In this document: piece by piece, positions 48,582-58,962 of the stretch
How the letters are laid out: every line of letters begins with the position of its first letter
How positions within the stretch are numbered: position 1 is the first letter of the stretch
Assembly (NCBI RefSeq): GCF_028554725.1
Contig: NC_071668.1
Location: 17,649,501-17,713,500, forward strand
Origin: Zeugodacus cucurbitae
Taxonomy: Eukaryota > Arthropoda > Insecta > Diptera > Tephritidae
Direction of reading: 5' to 3'
DNA length: 64,000 nt
Notes under the pieces: model-generated
Told to the model about the DNA's origin: nothing
Seen by the model: the letters and a program-made list of their open reading frames with translations, nothing else
Databases searched by the model: none
Program-made: the position numbers and the translations under genes

Positions 48582-48802
48582 GGTCGATGACCTCACCCTA
48601 AAATGTGAACAAACCCTGCCAAAGGTCAATGACCTCTACCAAAAGGTAAACAAACCTCAACAAAGGTCAATTACCTCGACCAAAAGGTAAACAAACCCCG
48701 AACAAAGGTCAATGACCTCGATCAAAAGGTAAACAAACCCGGCCAAAGGTCAATGACCTCGACCAAAAGGTAAACAAACCCCGACCAAAGGTCAATGACC
48801 TC
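48582..48802. repeat. tandem 41/42-bp units with ecdysone-receptor-type palindromes
   Basis: Six palindromes of the form AGGTCANTGACCT start at 48582, 48624, 48665, 48707, 48748 and 48790 (steps 42, 41, 42, 41, 42). Those at 48624, 48707, 48748 and 48790 are exact AGGTCAATGACCT; 48582 (AGGTCG) and 48665 (TTACCT) have one change each. Two more lie in the other arm, at 49006 (AGGTCACTGACCT, exact) and 49049 (AGGTCATTGACAT, one change). Between the palindromes, GTAAACAA recurs at 48647, 48688, 48730 and 48771. Known: AGGTCANTGACCT fits the EcR/USP consensus RGKTCANTGAMCY; GTAAACAA is a forkhead/FOXO core. Whether either protein binds here is inference. Confidence 0.9.
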
Positions 48803-49000
48803 ACCAAAGGTTTGTTTACATTTTGAGGGATCACGTGACGTAAATTTTGTTTACATTTTGAGGGATCACGTGACGTAAGGTTTGTTTACACTTTGAGGGG
48901 TCACGTGACGTAAAGTTTGTTTACATTTTGAGGGATCACGTGACGTCAGGTTTGTTTACATTTTGTGGGATCACGAGACGTCAGGTTTGTTTACATTTTG
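48803..49000. repeat. tandem 35-bp units with E-box/CRE and forkhead words
   Basis: A unit of exactly 35 bp is repeated about five and a half times. TTGTTTAC starts at 48813, 48848, 48883, 48918, 48953 and 48988. CACGTG starts at 48833, 48868, 48903 and 48938, and a mutated CACGAG at 48973. The E-box sits in ATCACGTGACGTAA, or GTCACGTGACGTAA in the third unit. The fourth unit reads CACGTGACGTCA, overlapping a full palindromic CRE (TGACGTCA, 48942-48949). GTCACGTGAC is the consensus of Mitf/TFEB-type bHLH-zip proteins. The array is followed by the two further AGGTCA palindromes at 49006 and 49049 and by TTGTTTAC at 49030 and 49082. Confidence 0.92.
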
Positions 49001-49788
49001 GCTGAGGTCACTGACCTTTGGCGGGAGTTTGTTTACATTTTGGGGTGAGGTCATTGACATATCGAAGGGTAATACGAGGTTTGTTTACGTTTTACAAGAG
49101 GTCTGGTGAAGCCAAGTTAGAGGTCATTTGAGCTCAAGTGTAATGGAAAAATTAAAATTTTAGGAACTTCGTAAAACTACGAAAATTTTCTCAAAAATTT
49201 ATCAAAATTAAAACTTAAATTAAATCTATAGTGGATTCTCTCATCTATAATTAGCACAAATTACAAATCCCGTAGCCTTAATATTTACATAGTTACGGGC
49301 AATAAAATGTTGGAATTGAATTTCTTTAATTTCCATATTATTGCACTTTTGGCCACTTTTTTGACCGGGGAGAGATTGACTTTAATGTATTAAAAACTAC
49401 AAGCGATAAGCTTTCCTACACTGAAAGTTTCATCAAAAATTTCTAAATATTGAGTATATTGTTGTAATTTGTATGGAAGGTGTCGGTCCAGCTTGGTTTC
49501 GATTTTTTCGCGTTTTCTCCAAATATTGATTTCTGGTGAGGTCGATTAGATTTTTTGCACTTTTTAGGAGATTATGAGATCACGCTAGGGTTTAAGTGGG
49601 GTGAAGTATTTATTGTTATTCTCTTAGGAGGTCAAGTAAGTAGTGGTAGCGTGTGGTCAGGGGTGGGGCAGATGATAATATTTTACATAAAGGTTATCAT
49701 ATGTTAAAATATCTATATATGTATATGTGATGTTTCCACTAGCAAATTATAGTTTTTCGTTCTCAATATATACTAAATTAAATGTGTG

Positions 49789-51835
49789 AGAGACTCTGCA
49801 TTATTCAATTTAATAGAAGAATACATACTTATATAGGCTAAATGAAATCAAACTTGAAAACCCTAACCTAAACCCTTCCTACTCTCCCCTGTTCTTGATA
49901 CAAAACTATCTTAAACCTCATTCAATTTTTTCTCCTCATTAATTCTTTGACCTTCTAGTTTACCTATTTATATTTTTTTGAGCTTCTACTAAAACAAAAA
50001 ACTTTCTCTTCATATTAAAATGAAGAAAGGAGAACAACAACTAGACCAACACATAAAATGTGTCTTTTTATTGTAGAACAGAAATAAAAACGCGAAATTG
50101 ATAGCGAAACCCGCAACCAACTAACTTGACAGCTTCAGCTCAGCACCACGTCAATAGTTTTCACCATGGCTACAGTTCAAGAGCTGAAGCTGATTTTGCG
50201 TGCTTCAAACTGCCAGCATATAGCCACAGATATCTATATATGTAAATATATTTGTATGTGTGCATGTATCTACGTCTACTGCTGTCAGCTGCTATCAATT
50301 TGAGTGCTAATCTGTGGTTGAGCTCCACTCGTTCGTACATCTGTGTGGCTCGCGTGGTGTCTTTTGTGGCTTATTGTTGGTGCCGTTGTGGCGCAATGAC
50401 CGCGTTTATCGGCAACATGCGAGTTCACTGATATCAGATACCAAATACCAAACACCAGATGCCAGATGTCAGCGTGCGTTGCTGCAGGGGCGTAATTCAC
50501 TTTCATTATTTGTAGAATCGTATGTGTGTGTGTGCGCATGTCAGACTGCTATAATTTTATAATTGTAATGATTTGCATGATTTTCAGAGAGTTATTGATG
50601 CGTTTTTGATTGGGCAAATTAGAGGTCAGATGTTTGGTATTTACGCTATATTTAACGGATGAATTCTAATTTTAATTGGACGTATGATTTTGGATTTCTG
50701 TGATGAATAATAATATATAACATTTCAAGAGATTCAATGAAAAACAACAATAAAAAATCGGCTATTTGAATAAAATCGGACAGAATTTCCAATTAAGATT
50801 AATTTTCTACTGGATCCCAGTTAGTCAGCAAGATTTAAAATCCCTTGAACCATCTCTGGAACTTGCAGAAACTGATCTTTCTTTTCAGAATGACTTTTTC
50901 AGAATTTTAAATCAATTCAAGAGAATTTATAACCAAAAAAATCATTCTCAAATCTCTGTAATTTACTTTGCGCGACCTTATCACCTTCTCCTTCTCAGCC
51001 AATCTATCAATTCATGCACAAAATAAATAAGAATGTATGCTTAAATAAAATAAAAGTGTGACTGTTCACCGTCTAAGGGTCGTTGCATTTATTTATCACA
51101 ATGTCCACACATTACCGGAGTGTCAGAGTGCCCGATTGACCGATAGCCTGGACTTTTGTATGCGCTTTGACAATTTACAATTATCAAACACGGGCTTACA
51201 TATACACACACATTCGAATGTGGCTACAGACTACTTGCTTCTGTATATATTTAAAATCGATGCAAGGAAAACATTTCATGTTTATTTTATTTTCAGTGTT
51301 TCGTTGTTGTGTTCAAACTACGCCTGGGAGTGTTAAACATACGATAAACATCTTATCAATATTCAAGAATCCAATTGTAAATGTAAATATTTTTATTTAA
51401 TTTCGAATTCAGCTTATTTGCTATTCTACTGTTCTCACATTCTTTTGTTTTCTCTATCCTTATATTTCCATGGAAACCAGAAGTCCATTATAATACAATC
51501 CATAAAATAGGCAAAATGAAAGAAAATGTAATATCAATTATGAAAACCGTTATCTTTTATAAAATGCATCCCATTCTGGAATATTTTTTGGTCAAGAAAT
51601 TATAGGAAATAAAATTCGAAATGACAGCCCTTGACAGCACATAACACTTTATAAATACTCGTGCAAACCCAAGCTTCGCTGAGCTGGACCTTCACATGAC
51701 TGAAGAAACTCAACACTTTCCTCTTTGGTATACTTAAGTCGCTCTATACCAAAGTATATGGCTTCGCGTCTGATATACCAAAGTTTTCAATTTATGGTGA
51801 ATATATATCTAAGGCAAGTCAAGCTGTTTGGCTTT
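49789..51835. other. non-coding DNA, nothing recognised
   Basis: No supported exon. A GC-richer patch at 50100-50560 carries overlapping 82- and 84-codon frames on opposite strands with no recognisable motif. A short palindromic cluster of ATACCA words lies near 50438-50458. Confidence 0.3.
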
Positions 51836-52250
51836 CGGTTAGGTTAGTAGGCAGATCTCTGCATATGCAGAAAGATCTTACTAGATATCAAGATACCAAT
51901 AAATTCCTAATGGATCAAAGACCCTTAAGATTCAGCAAAACGCTTGGAATCCGTTACGAACTTCTTTATTCGGCTAACATAATATCAATTCTAGCCAATT
52001 CGATAGGTTCGCCGAAGGTGACCCTTCCAAGTTGTTTCAATCTCAGTCTGGCAAAAGCTGGACAGTGGAGGAGGAAATGCTTAGATAATTGCCGAGATGA
52101 TTCCTCCAAACAGTTTTGATAACTTGCATTTGTCAGGATCCCAAGTCTCAACGCAAGCATGCATATTGGACAATGTCCAGTAAACATACCAATGATCGCG
52201 CCGAATTGGTTTTGTGTGGCTTTCGCTGTTCTACAAAATAGTGCCATATT
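51836..52250 (-). pseudogene. RNase H-type LINE C-terminal fragment
   Basis: On the minus strand a 93-codon frame (51966-52247) reads TGHCPICMLALRLGILTNAS, then CLEESSRQLSKHFLLHCPAF and RLRLKQLGRVTFGEPIELAR. This is the cysteine/histidine region found after RNase H in I/R1/Loa-type LINEs, with the spacing C..C (about 8 residues) H....C near HFLLHC. Downstream on that strand the element ends in a short CTAACCTAACC tail at about 51837-51848, as does the fragment at 27.9 kb. The 5' part is missing, and the first codons belong to a frame that does not start a natural protein. Confidence 0.75.
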
Positions 52251-54329
52251 CTCAAATTTTTTTTGCAGAATATTTAAAGTGTAGAGCGAGGAAGCCCACC
52301 ATTCTCTTCATAATAATCCTTTGAAAAAAATTTCAAGACAACTATGTTGGACCAGTTGATCCCAGTTTCCACCAAGGAAACATTCACTACAAATTAAAGA
52401 AAAACTCAACTATATAAACTAAACCAGACTTGTAAACCCCAAAACGTAGACGTTTAGTTCTATAATCAGTCAGAGTTCTTGAGACCACCGCGGATTTCAT
52501 ATACACTTCGTCGATCCTTACAATATTATCGACTTATTATCTAACGCTTGGAACTATGAAGCATACTAGTGGCGAATTTTATTTGACTACCCAAATTTTG
52601 TCCTAAAAAGTGTAATATTTTCACTAATAAACACTCACTTTTATAACCATTAAAATATACACAATCTATTATATTTATTAAAAAAAAAGTTTTTACATTA
52701 ATCTTTCCTTAGAACTCCTCTTGCAAAATTCTCATAATTTTTATATGCCAAATACAATTCGCAAAATGACCCACTTTATCTGTTAGCCATACAAATCATG
52801 ATTTTCCCACAGTAGTAATGAAAAATTTCTGCAAGCGGTACACACATAACTGTATTAGTAGATACTTTCTTTGTCTGAGAAAGTGACCAATGAAGCTGAT
52901 TTGCACATTTTTTCTAACCAGTCCAAAGTCGAATTAGATTTTTTTTTTGTAAAATAGCATTGCATTGAAGAGCGTTTCCAATGCAGTGCTTGTATGAATG
53001 CCAAGCGTGAGTTAAACATACTGTAAAGTAGATATAATGTTATACATATAAACACTGTGAGTGTGTGTAGAGATCAGGTCAGTAAGAGCTGTGAAGTTGC
53101 GAAATTCATTAATTTCTTAAGTAGATTGCATTATTTCCCACCAATGCAAATTAATAGAGTAAGATATATAATGATCAAGAAATACAGCCTAATTAAAGTA
53201 AAATTTAATGGCGCATAAATAAGTGTGAAGAAATCAAGGTTGGTTGAAGAACGTCTTCTAGTATAACTAATATACATAAATATATATTTCCAAACTTTTT
53301 AATTAGCTATAGATCTCAGTTCTAAATAAAAGATTGTCTGAAATCTAATATTCTTTTTTCGAATTGTCAAACATTTGCAAGGCTCGAAATTTCACTGAAC
53401 ATAAATCTCAATATCAAAAGTACGATCTGGTGGTCCACAATACGCCGTAAATCGAAACATTTTCCAAATCAAAGAATTTGGCAAAAAAAATAAAACCTAT
53501 TGTACCAAATTTCCAGCTGCTTCCGTTTTAATGGCAAGCTGAAAATTGTCTTTGTCACAAGACACAAAAAGCAACAGAGATTTTTTACAACAACGTGTCT
53601 TTCATGAGCCGAAAAAAAAGAAAAGCAGAAAATCAAAGAAACTAGTGAACGCTGCAAAAAAGTGAATTTTACGCTACAAAAGATGCGACACACGAACACA
53701 CAATTGAACAGGATAAATGTGGCAGTCAATGTCACCGTTGGGGTGGAAAATCATATTAAAAGAAGAAAGCAAAAAAATAATGCTGGAGGATTATTTACGT
53801 TTATTCACAGATAGAAACATATGTGTGAATATTTATTTGTATCTACTAGGTACATATGTATGTATTTAGGTGTTATTGTAAGAGAAGGTCAGCAACCTGG
53901 AAAATTTAACTTACTTTGCAAAGAAGTGTGAAAAAATTGTTTTTATTGTATTTTTCTTTTAATTGAAATTTATTTGTTGAGTTTAGGATTATATAAAACT
54001 GATACTAGGATAGCAGGTTCTCCTGGTTCACTGGATCAATTTTACTTCCTATGTAGATTTGTTGATTTTTTGATCTTTATAGATTTGTTCCAAGGATTAT
54101 TTAAGATCTAGATCACTTTTAAAATTTTTATTCAACATATGATTACAAAACTGTTCAAGATCAAATACAAGATCCTTCAACAATGTTTGAATGTTTGCAG
54201 ATGTTCGAACCAATAACTCGGTTCCGAATTTCAGATTTACATATATTTAACTACTATTTCAGAATCCATATCAGAACCATTAAGATTTTATATCAGCTGT
54301 TTGCAGAATATTAACAGATTACTGTCAGA
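52251..54329. other. non-coding DNA, nothing recognised
   Basis: AT-rich DNA, perhaps with further worn LINE sequence just after 52250. No exon, RNA gene or terminal repeat was found. Confidence 0.3.
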
Positions 54330-54758
54330 ACCCTCCCCTCCCTTCATAATTCCCGTCCTACTTTATGGTGCAGAAGAGTGAACGATGTCAACATCCAATG
54401 AGGCGGCACTAGGAGGTTTCGAGAGAAAGGTTTTGCGAAAGATTAACAGTCCCTTAAACATTGGCAACGACGAATACCTCAGACGATGGAATGATGAGCT
54501 ATATGTGTTATTCAACAACATAGACATAGTTCAGCGAATAAAAAGACAGCGGTCATGTTGTTCGAAGGGACGAAAGTGCTACAGCTCTGAAAGTGTTCGA
54601 TGCAGTACCCGCTGGTGGAAGCCGAGGAAGAGGGAGACCTCCACTCCGATGGAAGGACCAGGTGGAGAAGGACCTGGTTTCATGGTTGGAATTACCAATT
54701 GGCGCCAAACTGATGTTGTGGAATCGGCTATAACTGCGTAAACGGTATCTACGCCACT
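54330..54758 (+). pseudogene. LINE reverse-transcriptase fragment, copy C
   Basis: The reading starts at SLIIPVLLYGAEE (the YG(A/S)E(T/A)W motif, with the Trp codon now a stop). It continues TMSTSNEAALGGFERKVLRK, INSPLNIGNDEYLRRWNDEL and FNNIDIVQRIKRQR. An 11-base-type deletion near 54550 removes the LRWLGHVVRM frame, and the rest follows shifted. The 3' end has the hairpin ACTGC-GTAA-ACGGT at 54733-54746 (one mismatch, one wobble) with the stop in the loop, then ATCTACGCCAC and an A/G-rich tail (AAAAAGATGAAGAATAT). Same LINE as 57735-58785; 5'-truncated. Confidence 0.82.
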
Positions 54759-57734
54759 CAAAAAGATGAAGAATATAAAAAAATCCGTCCTATTATCAAG
54801 AAACTGAAGCAGACATACTTCAAAATTCTAGACGTGAAGATCTATAATGCACTCTGAAGCGGACAAAGAGCACTTAACGGAGTTTTTAGAAATACCAGAA
54901 CTTTTTTTTTTACATAAATAGAAAAAAATACAAATAGATATTTTAAGTTTTAGGAATATTTGGGTTTTTGAATTAGTTCACGGGGCAAAGCCTTAGCTTT
55001 GGGCAAGGCGCTCGACGTGCAGATTGGATATTGGGTGCTCAAGTTTTAATGGTAAAGCGGAAATAAGGCTAAAGAGTAGTGAATCGAACAACCAATTGAA
55101 ATAAATAAAATAGACTGGCATAATCAATTAAAGAGAGAGAGTGAGAATAGCAAGCGATTATAGCATTTCTTTATGAGGTATACACAGGGTCTCAAGTATC
55201 AAATTCGAATACAGAACTAAAATTACATTCCTTTACGTCTTTACGGTATAATAAACATATATCAATTTAATAGGAATAGAATTTAGACTACTTAAACAAA
55301 ATTAAAGCAAGATATAGTCAACTCTTCCAAAGCCTGCTATACTTATTCCACTTTTCTTGAATCTATTTATATAAAAACGCTCCAGCTGACATATCGACTT
55401 CCGCTAATGATCTCATTTTGGGAATTTTTACGATTCTTCTAAACTAAATATACATACAAACATTTCAATTTGTTTCTTTACTTTTAAAAAAAGAATGTGT
55501 ATGTGTTAACAAAAAACGTTACGTCCACTGTATGGTAAGCCGCTTTTAATTATTTAAGCCATGAATTGCTTTGCTGACACTGCGCTGCGCTAGTTGTTGT
55601 TCGTGGAGGGCTATTGTCAACGCTGCCGCTGCCGCCGTCATCGCTGGTGCGGTAATTGGCAGCACTCGACATGCCAAACACGTACCTCTACACACAATCG
55701 ACAATAAACCCTACACATATGCTATAATAACAACAACAACTAGAGTAACAACAATAACAAACAGCCATCATAGCATATCAAAACGCGGTAAAAGCAGTCA
55801 CAACAACAATAACAAATAATACTTAACAGCAGCACGCCAAGTAACGAGCAACGAACAGCCACAGCACGCTGAGCAGCTGCGCTTGCGCCGAGAAAAGTCA
55901 CAAACCAAATGTGCTGGTTTTTCGCGTTGTTGTTGTTGCTGCTGCTGTTGTTGATTTTCTTATATCAAAGCAGCTTGTACTCTTACTCGCTTACTTACGT
56001 CGGTTGTCTACCTGAAATGAAAGGTGTGTGGAGGTTTAACATCTTTTGCTCTGCTTCTTCTTCTTCTTCTGCTTGCTGCCTTGCCGCTTGCTCGCTCAAC
56101 CTTGGCAAGGCCGTTGAGACCAGTTAGGTTTTTTCGGTGTGGCCGCTTTTAGCCGGGTTAGCATAAGCAAGATGTTGTATTGGTTGTTTTGTTATTTTTG
56201 TTGTTGTTTTCATTTTATGCCTTTTTTTGTTGAAATATTTAAGGCGGTCTGTGTTAAGCAGTTATTTTTCATTCTCAAACTTTTCGATTTCGACTTTCAA
56301 CACGCGGCCAAAGCAACAGCAGCAGCGATGGCTTGAGAACATCTTAACTGTATGTATGTATGTACATATGTATAAATAAATGTGGTAGACAGCTGCCGGA
56401 TTGATTATCGGGTTGGGCTTGTGAGTGCCGGGTATTTGGGCAGTTGGCATACAGAAATAAAAAAAAATAATTGAGAAGAAAAAAACTAAGTAAACAAAAT
56501 GGAACGCTGTAAAGTAGAGAAATGTATGTAAATACATACAAACGTACATCCCATCCAACCAGTTTGTTTCTTTCTCACTACAGTTGCTGTTGAGTTTATC
56601 TTGGAATGTGTCTGAACGGAAGTGAGCCCCCTCTCCTTTGCCTCCACTCCGCCACAAACAAAAGCTTTGGTCATTTAAGCCAATCTTAAGCTGTCACTCA
56701 TTCATTTTAGATTATATTTTATACAATATTATATTTTCATATTTGCATACAAAGTCACAAGCGCACATATTTCATTTTGCTTAAGCAGATAAGTATGTAA
56801 GTCTGATTGTAAGTCTGTCGGTTCATAATACTTTCAAAAATGTAAAAGTGTGTGTTTACTGAATCCGTTGATAAGTGGAGCAGTGCAAATGAGCGAAAGT
56901 TATATAACGTCGCAAATTTTAATTTCCTCTGTTGTTAATGGAAGCGCAAAATTTTAATCAGGGCCCTCGGTTAATCGAAAGACCGAAGGTTTGATAATGA
57001 TTAATTAAAGTTTCATTCTTTGATTTGGAAGAAAGTATTGCAATTTTTACTTTTAATTAAACTGAATGACGCGCAATAACTTTTCTTTGGAGTCTTCTAA
57101 GCTATAATAAAGTCAAAACATCTACCGTTAACTCCATACAATATTCCTATAAAATTAGTGCAATTCTTTCCCAATCGCAATACCTTTTTTTATCTCAAAC
57201 TTTTGACCGCATTCTGAGGAAATTCACTGAATCTAAATCTACAAAGACCGTCAGGACTTTTAGGTATAAATAATAAATTTTAGTCTTGAAAAATACTCAA
57301 AATAAGTCCATGTTTAATAGATTATTCTTCATTAGCAGAAAACTTTTTAGCCCGATATAGAGTTGGTATAATGAGATCCATTCGTTCCAAACCTTACAGA
57401 CCAGCCTGAAGAAGTACTATCAGATTTTCAATTCAATAGGTCAACAACATTTGTCTGTTGAAATATTTATAAAAAAATATGATTCATTACATTCGGTGTA
57501 ACGATTATAAAATATTTTCAGTACAAAATTTTAAAAGTACAAGTTTTGCAAAATCTCAAATGCTTTCTTAATGACAAAGAGGTCAGGTCACTATTTTCTT
57601 AGTGCTTTGATCCTTTATTTAAAGCGTTCACTTGCTTTTATTCGACGATATAGAGTTTTTAAGATTAAACCTCCTCTTTCTATCTTTTATGGTTAAAATA
57701 CACTTTTATTATTAAAGGGTTTTTATTATTCCCT
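54759..57734. other. non-coding DNA without recognised genes
   Basis: A GC-richer patch at 55560-56130 holds short Ala/Thr-rich and Leu-rich frames (55571-55819 and 55909-56127). They are carried by GCTGCCGCTGCC and TTGTTGTTGCTG simple repeats and are not convincing exons. The overlapping 131-codon minus frame at 56262-56657 also lacks motifs. Confidence 0.35.
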
Positions 57735-58785
57735 GCAAAACTAATACGGCTATGTAAGCTGACGTTGAGCAATATCAAAAGCTCCGTCAGGATCGGGAAG
57801 GACCTCTCCGAGCCGTTCGATACCAAACGAGGCTTCAGACAGGGTGACTCACTATCGTGCGACTTCTTCAATCTATTGCTGGAAAAAATAATACGAGCTG
57901 CAGAGCTAAATAGAGAGGGTACAATCTTCTACAAGAGTGTACAGCTCCTGGCGTATGCCGATGATATTGATATCGTCGGAAGCAATAACCGCGCCGTTTG
58001 TTCTGCTTTTTCTAGACTAGATAAAGAAGCGAAGCGTATGGGTCTGGTGGTGAATGAGGACAAGACGAAATGTCTCCTGTCATCAAACAAACAGTCAGCG
58101 CACTCGCATCTTGGCTCCCACGTCACTGTTGACAGTCATAACTTTGAAGTTGTAGATAATTTCGTTTATCTGGGAACCAGCATTAACAACACCAACAATG
58201 TCAGCCTTGAATCTTGAAGAATCACTCTTGCCAACAGGTGCTACTTTGGACTGAGTAGGCAATTGAAAAGTAAAGTCCTCTCTCGACGAACCAAAATCAA
58301 ACTCTATAAGTCGCTCATTATTCCCGTCCTGATGTATGGCGCTGAAGCGTGGACGATGACAACATCCGATGAGACGACTCTTGGGGTTTTCGAGAGAAAG
58401 ATTTTGCGCAAGATTTATGGTCCTCTAAACATTGGCAACGGCGAATACCGCAGACGATGAAACGATGAGCTGTACGATTTATAAGACGACATTGACATAG
58501 TTCAGCGAATAAAAAGACAGCGGCTACGCTGGCTAGGTCATGTTGTACGGATGGAAGAAAATACTCCAGCTCTGAAAGTATTCGATGCAGTACCCGCTGG
58601 AGGAAGCCGCGGAAGAGGACGACCTCCACTCCGGTGGAAAGACCAAGTGCAAAGTGACCTGGCTTCACTTGGTGTTTCCAGTTGGCGCCAAAAAGCAAAA
58701 AGGAGGAATGAGTGGCGCTCTCTGGTGGATTCGGCTATAATCGCTTAAAGCGGTTCCTACGCCAAATATATATATATATATATTA
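57735..58785 (+). pseudogene. LINE reverse transcriptase, best copy (D)
   Basis: The frame beginning near 57744 stays in one phase to the natural stop at 58748, broken only by TGA at 58215, TGA at 58458 and TAA near 58482. It carries the RT palm: GFRQGDSLSCDFFNLLLE (about 57828-57881), the catalytic YADDIDIVG (about 57954-57980) and VVNEDKTKC. It then has FVYLGTSINNTNN, RRTKIKLYKSLIIPVLMYGA, VFERKILRKIYGPLNIGNGE, RLRWLGHVVRM, GRGRPPLRWKDQV and WRSLVDSAIIA. Endonuclease and 5' palm parts are missing (5' truncation). No RNase H follows. The 3' hairpin is ATCGC-TTAAA-GCGGT (58740-58754), then CCTACGCCAA and an AT tail. RTE-like clade is inferred from the short 3' UTR and simple-repeat tail. Confidence 0.88.
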
Positions 58786-58806
58786 TTCTTGGTTTCTAGA
58801 GATATA

Positions 58807-58962
58807 CAGTTAAAATTCCCTAACTCGAATCGCCATAATCCACAAAAAATTCGCGAAGGAGAGACTTCCGAGTTACGGAAGGTTATTTGTATCAAATTTT
58901 ACTGCTATTGCCAATTCAAGAATTCGAGTTATAGAGAACTTCGAGTGATAGAAGTTCAACTA
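58807..58962. mobile_element. 156-bp pogo/Tigger-type MITE
   Basis: The left end reads CAGTTAAAATTCCCTAACTC then GAAT. The right end in reverse complement reads TAGTTGAACTTCTATCACTC then GAAG, agreeing at about 17 of 24 positions. The inner words AACTCGAA and ACTCGAA recur at both sides. TA dinucleotides flank both ends (58805-58806 and 58963-58964), the target of the Tc1/mariner/pogo superfamily. CAGT..AA...CC.TAACTCGAA is the usual start of pogo-like elements in flies. No coding capacity. It lies directly after the AT tail of LINE copy D. Confidence 0.72.

Larger units (their letters stand above)
47622..49788. mobile_element. foldback-type element with long inverted arms
   Basis: The outer arms, about 47622-48345 and 49075-49788, are inverted copies over some 0.7 kb. 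Paired words include CACACATTCAATTTAATATA with TACTAAATTAAATGTGTG, TTTGCTAGTGGAAA with TTTCCACTAGCAAA, CCTAGCGTGATCTCATAATC with GATTATGAGATCACGCTAGG, and GATGAGAGAATCCACTATAG with CTATAGTGGATTCTCTCATC. By eye identity is high. The centre consists of tandem modules, described separately. There is no open reading frame of note, so it is non-autonomous. The layout (long arms plus tandem modules) resembles Foldback or Galileo elements; family and target duplication were not determined. The transcript of either strand could form a very long hairpin. Confidence 0.85.

Noticed and set aside
48541..49100. CRISPR-like array (regularly spaced palindromic repeats)
   Set aside because: Repeat and spacer are both conserved and the host is an animal; it is a tandem array inside a foldback element.
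55571..56130. Coding exons in the GC-rich patch at 55.6-56.1 kb
   Set aside because: The frames are driven by GCTGCC and TTGTTG simple repeats, have no splice context that fits and encode low-complexity sequence only.
57744..58748. A functional host reverse-transcriptase-like gene
   Set aside because: Three in-frame stops, 5' truncation, simple-repeat tail and three further copies in the window mark it as a dead LINE.
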